A stretch of DNA of 38,086 nucleotides, from NCBI RefSeq assembly GCF_024539815.1, contig NZ_JAHHIU010000137.1, positions 1-38,086 of the forward strand. Reading direction: 5' to 3'. Below are positions 1 to 7,485 of the stretch, one piece after another. Source of the DNA: Streptomyces hayashii (GTDB lineage Bacteria; Actinomycetota; Actinomycetes; Streptomycetales; Streptomycetaceae). Position numbers and translations under genes: made by a program. The notes beneath the pieces were generated by a model, which made no database searches, was not told where the DNA came from, and saw only the letters and a list, made by a program, of their open reading frames with translations. Position 1 is the first letter of the stretch. Every line of letters begins with the position of its first letter.

Positions 1-503
1 CCGGCGAGCCCCTCGCGCTCGACCTGCTCAACACCCGGTGGACGCAGGACGGCGGCGTGCGGGACCTGCTGGGAGACCGGGAAGGGGCTGCGGTGTGGCT
101 CGCGGCGAACGGGCTGGACGGGCGGTTCGCCGCCGACGAGGCGACCCTGCGCCACCTCCTGGATGCCCGCGACGCCATCGAGGCCGCCGTGGACGGCACG
201 CGGACGGAGCGCCTGGACCGCGTGCTCGGACACGGGCGCATCCGGCCCACCCTCACCGCCGAGGGACCCGGCGAGCGGGCCGAGTTCGCGGACGAGACGT
301 GGGGACCGGCCTGGCTGGCCGCCCGCAACTTCCTGGAACTGCTCGCCACCGCGCCGGACCGGATCCGCGGCTGCGCCCACGAGACCTGCACGCTGCACTT
401 CTTCGACACCTCGCGCAACGGCGCCCGCCGCTGGTGCTCCATGGCGACCTGCGGCAACCGCGCCAAGGCCTCCCGGCACCACGCCCGCTCGAAAGAGGCC
501 TGA
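1..503 (+). CDS. CGNR zinc-finger regulator, 5' truncated
   Basis: The reading frame is already open at base 3 and runs to TGA at 501-503, so the true start lies left of the window. The first visible residues (GEPLALDLLNTRW) resemble the conserved LALDLxNT segment near the N-terminus of ABATE-domain proteins, so probably only a few dozen residues are missing. The C-terminal part holds a zinc-finger motif of the CGNR type: C-x4-C around 370-390, then WCSMATCGNRAKASRHH near the end. This family (ABATE plus zf-CGNR) is annotated as putative stress-induced transcription regulators that may bind DNA through the CGNR finger; the ligand is unknown. It seems to be the last gene of its unit, because the next gene starts 313 bases away. 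Confidence 0.85.
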   Translation, partial: GEPLALDLLNTRWTQDGGVRDLLGDREGAAVWLAANGLDGRFAADEATLRHLLDARDAIEAAVDGTRTERLDRVLGHGRIRPTLTAEGPGERAEFADETWGPAWLAARNFLELLATAPDRIRGCAHETCTLHFFDTSRNGARRWCSMATCGNRAKASRHHARSKEA

Positions 504-810
504 CGGACAGGCCCGGGGACGGGGCCGGACGGTCGACGCGCCGGCCGCGGCGAGAGCGACGCGGCCACGGACGCCGTCCCGGATCCCCCGCGCACGGCAT
601 CCGGACAGCAGGCGGACGGCATCCGGACAGTCCGTGCACAGGAGACTCGTAGAGGGTTTTCCCCATACATCCATATCGTTTCGGTCAACTCTCCCCAAAC
701 AGCTGCCCCTTAGGTAAAGCTTTGCGGTCATCCGGGATCGCGTTCCGGACGGCCGTGATCAGGCAGGAACGGTCTCGATCACGTGCCGCTCGTTCCTTTA
801 CCTACAAGGG
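504..810. other. Intergenic region upstream of the protease
   Basis: No gene is supported in this stretch. It holds a 15-bp perfect direct repeat, ACGGCATCCGGACAG, at 594-608 and 616-630. The right half is clearly less GC-rich than its surroundings (about 650-720), as expected for a promoter region. Two inverted repeats lie ahead of the protease: CGTGATC (754-760) with GATCACG (777-783), and TAGGTAAAG (711-719) with CTTTACCTA (796-804), the second arm ending just before the ribosome binding site. Confidence 0.6.
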
Positions 811-816
811 ATGCCG

Positions 817-3800
817 ATGACCCTCACCCCCCAGCGTGCACCGATATCGGGCACCAGACGCGTGGCCCGCATAGCCGTGGCCGCCGGCCTGGTGGCCGCA
901 CTGTCCGCGGCCGGGCCGATACCCCTGGCCTTCTCCGCCGACGCCGGACCGGCCCCGGCGACGTCCGACCCCGGCGCGAAGTCCGCGCCCCGCAAGCTCG
1001 GCTCCGACGACGCCGCCCTCCTCGCCGAGGCCAAGGCCTCCGGCGACAAGAACGTCACGCTGATGGTCGCCACCGCCCCCGGCCAGACCGAGCAGGTCGC
1101 CGAGGAGCTGGACGCGGTCAAGGGCGGCTCGGTGGGGCAGTCGTACGACAAGCTCGGCTACGTCCGCGCCACCGTCCCCACGGCCAAGGCCGACGCGGCG
1201 ATCTCCGCCGCCGCCAAGCTGTCCTCGGTGCAGGCCATCGACCTGCGGCAGGACATCGTCCTCGACGACCCGGCGCCGAGCGCGGACGCCGCCAAGGACG
1301 CCCGGTCCGCCGGGAAGGCGAAGACCTACCCCGCGCCGAGCAGGACCACCCCGGCCGAGAACCCGTACAACCCGTCCTTCGAGACGGGCGCCGTCGACTT
1401 CGTGAAGAAGAACCCGAAGGCGGACGGCCGCGGCGTCACCATCGGCATCCTCGACTCCGGCGTGGACCTGGCGCACCCCGCGCTCCAGAAGACCACCACC
1501 GGCGAGCGCAAGATCGTCGACTGGGTGACCGCCACCGACCCGCTGCTCGACAACGACGCTTCCTGGCGCCCGATGGTGACCTCCGTCTCCGGGCCCAGCT
1601 TCAGCTACGGCGGCCGCACCTGGACGGCGAAGCCCGGCTCGTACCAGATCAACCTCTTCCGGGAGTCCGCCACCGCGGGCGGTGACGCCAAGGGCGACGT
1701 CAACCGCGACGGCGACACCACCGACGCGTGGGGCGTCCTGTACGACGCGGCGGCCGGCACCGTCACCGTCGACGTGAACGGCAACGGCGACTTCACCGAC
1801 GACACCGCGATGAAGCCGTACAAGGACGGCTACCAGATCGGGTACTTCGGCACCGACGACCCGTCGACCGACGTGGCCGAGCGCCAGCCGTTCGTCGTGC
1901 AGATCCGCAAGGACGTGCCGATGGACCCGCTCGGCGGCGACTGGGTCGGCAAGAAGGCCGACTTCGCCAACATCGGTCTCATCGCCAGCGAGCACGGCAC
2001 GCACGTCGCCGGCATCACCGCCGCGCACGGCCTGTTCGGCGGCCGGATGAACGGCGCCGCCCCCGGCGCGAAGATCGTCTCCTCCCGTGCCTGCGTCTTC
2101 GGCCCGGGCTGCACCAACGTCGCCCTCACCGAGGGCATGATCGACCTGGTCGTCAACCGCGGCGTCGACATCGTCAACATGTCGATCGGCGGTCTGCCGG
2201 GCCTCAACGACGGCAACAACGCGCGCGCCGAGCTGTACACGCGCCTCATCGACACCTACGGCGTCCAGCTCGTGATCTCCGCGGGCAACGAGGGCCCCGG
2301 CGCGAACACCATCGGCGACCCCGGTCTGGCCGACAAGGTGATCTCGGTCGGCGCGGCCATCTCCAAGGAGACCTGGGCCGCCAACTACGGCTCCCAGGTG
2401 ACGAAGAAGTACGCGCTGCTGCCCTTCTCCTCGCGCGGCCCGCGCGAGGACGGCGGCTTCACGCCGACCCTGGTCGCTCCCGGCGCCGCGATCAACACCA
2501 CCCAGACCTGGCTGCCGGGCTCCCCGGTCGCCGACGCGGGCTACACCCTGCCGGCCGGCTACTCCATGCTGCAGGGCACCTCGATGGCCTCCCCGCAGGC
2601 CGCGGGCGCCTCGGCGCTGCTGATCTCGGCCGCCAAGCAGGCCAAGGTCGCGCTCACCCCGGCGACCCTGCGCACCGCTCTGACCTCGACCGCGGACCAC
2701 ATCAAGGGTCTGCAGGCCTACGAGGAGGGCGCGGGCGCCATCGACATCGTGGACGCGTGGAAGTCCATCCGCCACGGCGCCACCGCCCACGACTACACCG
2801 TCAAGGCCCCGGTCGACACCGCGCTCGACCAGGCCCTGAAGACGCCGGGCTTCGGCACCGGCGTCTACGACCGTGAGAGCGGCCTGAAGGCCGGGCAGAA
2901 GAAGACGTACGACGTCACGATCACCCGCACCTCCGGCGCCGACAAGGCGATCCGCCACGAGCTCCGCCTGGAGAACAACGCGGCCGGCGCCTTCCGGATC
3001 CTCGGCAAGGGCGACGTCACGCTCCCGCTGAACAAGCCGGTGACCGTCCGGATCCAGGCCAGGCCGAAGGCCGCCGGCATCGCCAGCGTCATCCTGGAGG
3101 TCGACGACCCGAAGACCGAGGGCGTCGACAAGCAGATCCTCAACACGGTCGTCGTCTCGACGCCGGTGAAGCACACGTTCTCCGTGTCGAACACCGTGCA
3201 GCGCAACAGCTTCCAGTCCTACTTCCTGACCGTGCCCGAGGGCGCCAAGGCGTTCGAGGTGGCGATCGGCGGGCTGAAGGACAAGAGCCAGACCCGGTTC
3301 ATCTCGATCCACCCCTACGGCGTCGCGGTCGAGGACAGCTCCACGATCTACTGCTACAGCAACTACCCGAACACCAACGGCTGCCGGCCCGACGCCCGTT
3401 CGTACCAGAACCCGCAGGCCGGGGTCTGGGAGATCGAGGTCGAGTCGCGCCGCACCTCGCCGCTGCTCGACAACCCGTACAAGCTGGAGGCCACGGTCTA
3501 CGGCGCGGACTTCGCCCCGGAGAACGTGACCGTGCCCGAGGCGAAGGTCGGCGTCCCGGCCGGCGCGTCCTGGACGGTGACGAACAAGTTCGCCGCCATC
3601 GACGGCAAGCTGGTCGGCGGCCCGCTCGGCTCGTCCAAGAAGGACCGTCCGACGATCGCCAACGGCACCACCCAGACCACCACGGTCGAGGTCCCGGCGG
3701 GCGCGAAGTCGCTCGACGTCTCCATCGGCAACGTCTCCGACGCCTCCGCCGACCTGGACCTGACGGTCTACGACGCGGCCGGCAAGCAGGTCGCGCAGCA

Positions 3801-4131
3801 GGCCGACGGCGACTCGGAGGAGGCGGTCTCCATCCCGTCGCCCGCCGCCGGCACGTACACCGTCGTGGTCGCGGGCTACTCGGTCCCGGCCGGCACGACG
3901 GCCTACGACTACGTGGACTCGTTCCTGTCGTCCGCGCTCGGCGCCGTCACGGTCGACGGGTCCGCGCCGGTGAAGCTGGCCACGGGCGCGTCGGCGGCGG
4001 TCTCCGCCACCGTCACCGCCGCGGCCACCGCACCGGCGGGCCGGGTCCTCTTCGGCCAGGTCCAGCTGGTGAACGCGCGGGGCACCGTCGCGGGCGCCGG
4101 CAACGTGACGATCGAGAAGGTCACTCCGTAG
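817..4131 (+). CDS. Secreted S8 (subtilisin-like) serine protease, 1104 aa
   Basis: This is an extracellular serine endopeptidase. A basic, hydrophobic signal peptide (RR at about 14-15, then IAVAAGLVAALSAAG) is followed by a likely cleavage near residue 41 (AFSA/DA). Residues about 60-150 look like an inhibitor-type propeptide. The catalytic triad is visible: Asp213 in GILDSGVD, His393 in EHGTHVAG and Ser589 in GTSMASP, with the oxyanion Asn491 in SAGNEGP. The Asp-His distance of 180 residues is far longer than in subtilisin and recalls tripeptidyl-peptidase II-like members. The last 400 or so residues are beta-rich and probably include pre-peptidase C-terminal (PPC-like) modules. I chose ATG 817 over ATG 811 because AAGGG at 806-810 touches 811 but is six bases from 817. 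A strong terminator follows. The substrate is unknown. Confidence 0.93.
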   Translation: MTLTPQRAPISGTRRVARIAVAAGLVAALSAAGPIPLAFSADAGPAPATSDPGAKSAPRKLGSDDAALLAEAKASGDKNVTLMVATAPGQTEQVAEELDAVKGGSVGQSYDKLGYVRATVPTAKADAAISAAAKLSSVQAIDLRQDIVLDDPAPSADAAKDARSAGKAKTYPAPSRTTPAENPYNPSFETGAVDFVKKNPKADGRGVTIGILDSGVDLAHPALQKTTTGERKIVDWVTATDPLLDNDASWRPMVTSVSGPSFSYGGRTWTAKPGSYQINLFRESATAGGDAKGDVNRDGDTTDAWGVLYDAAAGTVTVDVNGNGDFTDDTAMKPYKDGYQIGYFGTDDPSTDVAERQPFVVQIRKDVPMDPLGGDWVGKKADFANIGLIASEHGTHVAGITAAHGLFGGRMNGAAPGAKIVSSRACVFGPGCTNVALTEGMIDLVVNRGVDIVNMSIGGLPGLNDGNNARAELYTRLIDTYGVQLVISAGNEGPGANTIGDPGLADKVISVGAAISKETWAANYGSQVTKKYALLPFSSRGPREDGGFTPTLVAPGAAINTTQTWLPGSPVADAGYTLPAGYSMLQGTSMASPQAAGASALLISAAKQAKVALTPATLRTALTSTADHIKGLQAYEEGAGAIDIVDAWKSIRHGATAHDYTVKAPVDTALDQALKTPGFGTGVYDRESGLKAGQKKTYDVTITRTSGADKAIRHELRLENNAAGAFRILGKGDVTLPLNKPVTVRIQARPKAAGIASVILEVDDPKTEGVDKQILNTVVVSTPVKHTFSVSNTVQRNSFQSYFLTVPEGAKAFEVAIGGLKDKSQTRFISIHPYGVAVEDSSTIYCYSNYPNTNGCRPDARSYQNPQAGVWEIEVESRRTSPLLDNPYKLEATVYGADFAPENVTVPEAKVGVPAGASWTVTNKFAAIDGKLVGGPLGSSKKDRPTIANGTTQTTTVEVPAGAKSLDVSIGNVSDASADLDLTVYDAAGKQVAQQADGDSEEAVSIPSPAAGTYTVVVAGYSVPAGTTAYDYVDSFLSSALGAVTVDGSAPVKLATGASAAVSATVTAAATAPAGRVLFGQVQLVNARGTVAGAGNVTIEKVTP

Positions 4132-4146
4132 CACCTCGGGCACGAA

Positions 4147-4180
4147 GAGGGGCGGGCGGGCGTACGGGCGCCCGCCCCTC
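4147..4180 (+). terminator. Rho-independent-type hairpin after the protease
   Basis: A perfect 12-bp stem (GAGGGGCGGGCG 4147-4158, CGCCCGCCCCTC 4169-4180) with a 10-base loop starts 16 bases after the protease stop codon. There is no T-tract, which is common for terminators in Streptomyces. It may also serve the minus-strand gene that ends at 4327. Confidence 0.8.
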
Positions 4181-4326
4181 GCCGGCCGCGCCACCGCACG
4201 GCGGCTCCCGGCGGGCGAGGACCCCGGCGTCCCCCGGCGCGAAGGGGGGCGTGCGCGGGTGGAGGCACTCACGGCCGCCCGCCGCCCGCCCCTCGCCGCC
4301 TGCGCGCCGCCACGGCCCGCGCGCGG

Positions 4327-5085
4327 CTACTCGCAGGCGGCGGCCCCCGTCCCGGACAGGGCCCCCGCGAGCTCCTGCCGCTCCGGCGCGATGCCGGGTT
4401 CGCCGACCACCCAGACGTCGGGGACGCCCGCCTCCTGCGCCAGGGCGACCAGCACATGGTCGCCGGGGTTCAGCGGCGCGCCCGCCCCCTGCTCCCTGTC
4501 GAAGCCGACCTCGGGCGCGCTCCTCACCGGCCGGTAGGCGTGGGTGACGCGCAGGCTGACGCGCTCGCGGGTGGTGCCGGGCAGCCGGCGGACGTCCGTC
4601 ACGTCGCCCTCGACGACGAGCCGGGTGCAGGCGAGGTAGCCGGGGTCGCCGAGGAGAGCGCCGGCGTCCTCGGACGCCGCCTTGCTTCCGGACTCGCCGC
4701 GGCCGGCGGCGCTCGCGACACTCCCGCTCCCCGCCTCGTCGGCGACCCCGTTCCCGGTCCGCACGGCCGCCCAGCCGGCCCCGAAGACCAGCGCGCCCGC
4801 GGCCGCCGCCCCGACTGCCCCCACGAGCAGGGGCCGCAGCCGGCGCGGGGCGCGCGCCCGCCGGACCGGCCCGGGCGAGGGCCGTGCCGTGCTGTCGGGC
4901 ACCGGCTCCGTCAGGGCGTCGGCGAGCACTCCGAGCTGTTCGCGCAGCAACGCCACGTCGGCGCTCGCCGCGCGGTGCTCCGCCATGAAGTCGGAGTCGG
5001 CCAGGGCCTCGTCCGGCAGCGACTCGTCGGCGATGGCCGCCATCAGCGCGTCCGGCCCGCCGCGGCCGTCGTGTTCCGCGGTCAC
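4327..5085 (-). CDS. Single-pass membrane protein, probable anti-sigma factor
   Basis: This 252-residue protein starts with GTG one base after the stop of the upstream ECF sigma gene, so the two are almost certainly co-transcribed and translationally coupled. Residues 1-80 are hydrophilic and predicted cytoplasmic, with a helix (EHRAASADVALLREQLGVLADAL). One membrane helix spans about 85-107, and about 145 residues lie outside, with two cysteines (in LACTRLV and near the C-terminus, AACE). There is no HxxxCxxC zinc-finger motif, so if it is an anti-sigma factor it is not of the ZAS type. The position after the sigma gene and the topology support the role; the sequence alone does not prove it. 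Any signal sensed by the outer domain is unknown. Confidence 0.7.
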   Translation of the reverse strand: MTAEHDGRGGPDALMAAIADESLPDEALADSDFMAEHRAASADVALLREQLGVLADALTEPVPDSTARPSPGPVRRARAPRRLRPLLVGAVGAAAAGALVFGAGWAAVRTGNGVADEAGSGSVASAAGRGESGSKAASEDAGALLGDPGYLACTRLVVEGDVTDVRRLPGTTRERVSLRVTHAYRPVRSAPEVGFDREQGAGAPLNPGDHVLVALAQEAGVPDVWVVGEPGIAPERQELAGALSGTGAAACE

Positions 5086-5086
5086 G

Positions 5087-5629
5087 TCAGACCACCTCGT
5101 CCTCGTGCAGGCGGGCTCGCAGGGCCCGGACCGCCGTGTGCAGGCGGCTCTTGACGGTGCCCTCCGGGACGCCCAGCTCCCGGGCGATGGAGCGCACCGG
5201 CAGATCGGCGTAGAAGCGCAGGACGACGACCTGACGCTGGGCGTCGGGCAGGTCGTCCAGGCCCTGGGCGACGGCCAGGGAGAGCACGCTGGTGTCCTCG
5301 CCGGAGGGGTGCTCGTGCTGGCGCAGTGAGGCCAGGCGCTCCCCCAGCCGTTCCTGCCGGCGTTTGGCCCGGTGCCAGTCCATGGCGAGGTTGGAGGCCA
5401 CGACCGCCGCCCAGGCGGAGACGTCGCGCGGCGCCTCGTGTCCCTTCGCGGCTCGCTCCAGCAGCCGCAGACGTACCTGCTGTACCCCGTCCGGCAGGTC
5501 CGCCTGCGGCACCCCGCCCAGCGCGAGCACCGCCCGCACCCGGCGTTCCTGCGCCGCGTCCAGCGGGTCGTCGCCGTGCCCGGCCCCGTCCCCCTGGCCG
5601 CGACGGGTGATTCTGCGCAGCACAGACAC
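5087..5629 (-). CDS. ECF RNA polymerase sigma factor, 180 aa
   Basis: This is a short group 4 sigma factor. Region 2 is recognised at about residues 35-95, including the VSAWAAVVASNLAMDWHRAKRR segment that resembles the region 2.4 helix. Region 4 is clear at about 120-175: LDDLPDAQRQVVVLRFYADL followed by the helix-turn-helix SIARELGVPEGTVKSRLHTAVRALRARL. There is no extra C-terminal domain. It starts at GTG 5629 behind GAGGGAGG. The partner gene immediately downstream encodes a membrane protein that probably sequesters it. A CGAAC-N17-CGTC element upstream resembles an ECF promoter and suggests autoregulation. Neighbouring asd is transcribed divergently; whether it belongs to the regulon cannot be told from the sequence. 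Confidence 0.92.
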   Translation of the reverse strand: MSVLRRITRRGQGDGAGHGDDPLDAAQERRVRAVLALGGVPQADLPDGVQQVRLRLLERAAKGHEAPRDVSAWAAVVASNLAMDWHRAKRRQERLGERLASLRQHEHPSGEDTSVLSLAVAQGLDDLPDAQRQVVVLRFYADLPVRSIARELGVPEGTVKSRLHTAVRALRARLHEDEVV

Positions 5630-5961
5630 CCCTCCCTCGCCGCGTTTCCCCTAGGACGCCGCCGTGCCCGGAAACGTTCGCCTCGCGGCGCGAGGAATTC
5701 CGGGAGAGTCCGCGGAGGCGTACGTCACACCGGCGAGCGCGGCAGCAGAGCTTGCGGCCGGCGGCCGCGCCGGAGGGAATTCCTCCAGCTCAGCGGGGTG
5801 TGGGAGCGAGTTCCGCAACCGTCGGTCACGTCTGGGCGTCCCAGCCCTCGGGCATGGCGGGCAAAGAATTGGACAGGTAGGCCGGTGTCGGCCGCATGAT
5901 GGAAATGCCACGGCCAGGCAATGCGTACACAGCGAGACAGAACGAGACAAAGGGAGTCGCC
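5630..5961. other. Divergent promoter region between sigma factor and asd
   Basis: No gene is supported. It must carry the minus-strand sigma promoter and the plus-strand asd promoter. Two near-identical segments containing GGAATTCC occur (5693-5702 region and 5777-5784). An open frame continues upstream of the asd start to 5896, but its codons do not resemble Asd and the ribosome binding site sits at 5949-5956. Confidence 0.5.
5655..5680 (-). promoter_or_regulatory. Putative ECF-type promoter of the sigma gene
   Basis: On the minus strand CGAAC (5680-5676) is separated by 17 bases from CGTC (5658-5655). This resembles ECF promoters (GGAAC at -35, CGTC at -10) with one -35 mismatch. It lies about 20-25 bases ahead of the leader and ribosome binding site. 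Spacing is identical to the element in front of the second ECF gene at 17351-17376. Inferred from pattern only. Confidence 0.4.
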
Positions 5962-6978
5962 GTGAGGGTCGGAATCGTCGGAGCCACCGGTCAGGTCGGC
6001 ACGGTCATGCGCAGCATCCTCAAGGAACGGAACTTCCCGGTCACCGAGCTGCGTCTGTTCGCCTCGGCCCGCTCGGCGGGGACGGTCCTGGACGGCGTGA
6101 CGGTGGAGGACGCGGCGACCGCCGACTACACCGGCCTCGACATCGTGCTGTTCTCCGCGGGCGGCGCGACCTCGAAGGCGCTCGCCGAGAAGGTGGCCTC
6201 GCAGGGCGCCGTCGTGATCGACAACTCCTCGGCCTGGCGCAAGGACCCGCAGGTGCCGCTGGTGGTCTCCGAGGTGAACCCGCACGCGATCGTGGACCGC
6301 CCCAAGGGCATCATCGCCAACCCGAACTGCACGACGATGGCCGCGATGCCGGTCCTGAAGCCGCTGCACGAGGAGGCCGGGCTGGAGGCGCTGGTCGTCG
6401 CCACCTACCAGGCGGTGTCCGGGTCGGGCGTCGCGGGCGTGGCGGAGCTGCACGGGCAGGCGCAGAAGGTCGTGGCGGACGCGGACCGGCTCGCCCACGA
6501 CGGTGCGGCGGTCGACTTCCCCGAGCCGCAGGTCTACCGGCGTCCGATCGCCTTCAACGTGGTCCCGCTCGCGGGCTCGATCGTCGACGACGGTCTGCAC
6601 GAGACCGACGAGGAGCAGAAGCTCCGCAACGAGTCCCGCAAGATCCTGGAGATCCCCGGGCTGAAGGTCTCCGGCACCTGTGTGCGCGTCCCGGTCTTCT
6701 CCGGTCACTCCCTCCAGGTCAACGCCCGTTTCTCGCGTCCGCTGACGGTGGAGCGCGCCACGGAGCTGCTGGCCGGGGCCCCGGGCGTCGCCCTCTCCGA
6801 CATCCCCACCCCGCTTCAGGCGGCCGGCCAGGACCCCTCGTACGTGGGCCGCATCCGCCAGGACGAGACCGTCGAGCACGGCCTCGCCCTGTTCGTCTCC
6901 AACGACAACCTGCGCAAGGGCGCGGCGCTGAACGCGGTGCAGATCGCGGAGCTGGTCGCGGCGGAGCTGAAGGACTGA
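5962..6978 (+). CDS. asd: Aspartate-semialdehyde dehydrogenase
   Basis: Catalyses NADPH-dependent reduction of L-aspartyl-4-phosphate to aspartate semialdehyde, the branch point to lysine/diaminopimelate, threonine, methionine and isoleucine. The start is GTG 5962, five bases after AAAGGGAG, giving 338 aa, the usual length for this family; the in-frame ATG at 5896 would add a non-homologous extension. The N-terminal nucleotide-binding motif is VGIVGATGQVG. The catalytic cysteine is Cys123 in IIANPNCTTMA and the active-site histidine is His249 in SGHSLQVNA. The C-terminal FVSNDNLRKGAALNAVQIAE segment is characteristic. It stands alone rather than behind an aspartokinase gene, so this genome may hold a second asd elsewhere, as some streptomycetes do (from memory). 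Confidence 0.96.
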   Translation: MRVGIVGATGQVGTVMRSILKERNFPVTELRLFASARSAGTVLDGVTVEDAATADYTGLDIVLFSAGGATSKALAEKVASQGAVVIDNSSAWRKDPQVPLVVSEVNPHAIVDRPKGIIANPNCTTMAAMPVLKPLHEEAGLEALVVATYQAVSGSGVAGVAELHGQAQKVVADADRLAHDGAAVDFPEPQVYRRPIAFNVVPLAGSIVDDGLHETDEEQKLRNESRKILEIPGLKVSGTCVRVPVFSGHSLQVNARFSRPLTVERATELLAGAPGVALSDIPTPLQAAGQDPSYVGRIRQDETVEHGLALFVSNDNLRKGAALNAVQIAELVAAELKD

Positions 6979-6991
6979 CGCACGGCGTGTT

Positions 6992-7032
6992 CGAGGGGGG
7001 GCGGGCGTCCGAGCGGACGCCCGCCCCCCTCG
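6992..7032 (+). terminator. Strong hairpin after asd
   Basis: An 18-bp stem with a single bulged G (left arm 6992-7010, right arm 7015-7032) and a four-base GAGC loop, 13 bases after the asd stop. It separates asd from the convergent small gene ending at 7074. Confidence 0.85.
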
Positions 7033-7073
7033 TCGTCCCCCGTGCCGGCGGAGGCCGCGGCGGCAGGGGGCCG

Positions 7074-7280
7074 TCAGCGCCGGCGCACCTCGTAGAGGAA
7101 GCAGCCGTACTCGACGGCCCGCACGTGGACGAGCGCGACCTCCGGGTCCGCGAACGCCGTCCCGGCGACGGCGGGTCGGCCCGCGTCGTCGGTGGAGCGC
7201 AGTTCGTCGAGGACGTCCGGCGGGATCGGGACCGGCCGTGCGGTGCGGGATGCGGGGCGGGTGGTCGTCGGAGTCGTCAT
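7074..7280 (-). CDS. Small conserved-type hypothetical protein, 68 aa
   Basis: I do not recognise a named family. The frame could extend to 7496, but that would overlap the pepN start and its extra residues are low-complexity, so I choose ATG 7280, with GAGG eight bases upstream. The product starts MTTPTTTRPASRTARPVPIPP, then has a compact acidic-to-hydrophobic segment (DVLDELRSTDDAGRP, EVALVHVRAVEYGCFLYEVRRR) that reads like a short folded domain ending in a beta-strand. It is convergent with asd, from which a terminator separates it, and divergent from pepN. No signal peptide or membrane helix is present. Confidence 0.55.
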   Translation of the reverse strand: MTTPTTTRPASRTARPVPIPPDVLDELRSTDDAGRPAVAGTAFADPEVALVHVRAVEYGCFLYEVRRR

Positions 7281-7485
7281 GCCGTCAGCCTCGCGCGTCC
7301 CGCCCGGCCGCACCGGCGGGATCCGGACGTCGCGCTCCGGCCCCCACGGCCGCCACGGCGCGGCCGACGCACCGCCCGGGGTCCTCTCCGGCGGGGCGGT
7401 CGCAGGGCCGCGGGGAACGTCGTCGCCTCGGACGGCCCCCTCGTGGAAGGATGACGCAACCGACACATATCGAGGAGATGACCGC

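Noticed and set aside
38..652. A 204-codon frame overlapping the CGNR gene
   Set aside because: Arginine-rich frame-shifted reading of the CGNR gene and the non-coding DNA after it.
802..4272. An 1156-codon open frame antisense to the protease
   Set aside because: It is a shadow of the protease in GC-rich DNA: valine/arginine/glycine-rich translation, no domain, while the plus frame has a full catalytic triad and signal peptide.
5896..5961. N-terminal extension of Asd from ATG 5896
   Set aside because: The extension does not resemble Asd, and AAAGGGAG at 5949-5956 is ideally placed for GTG 5962.
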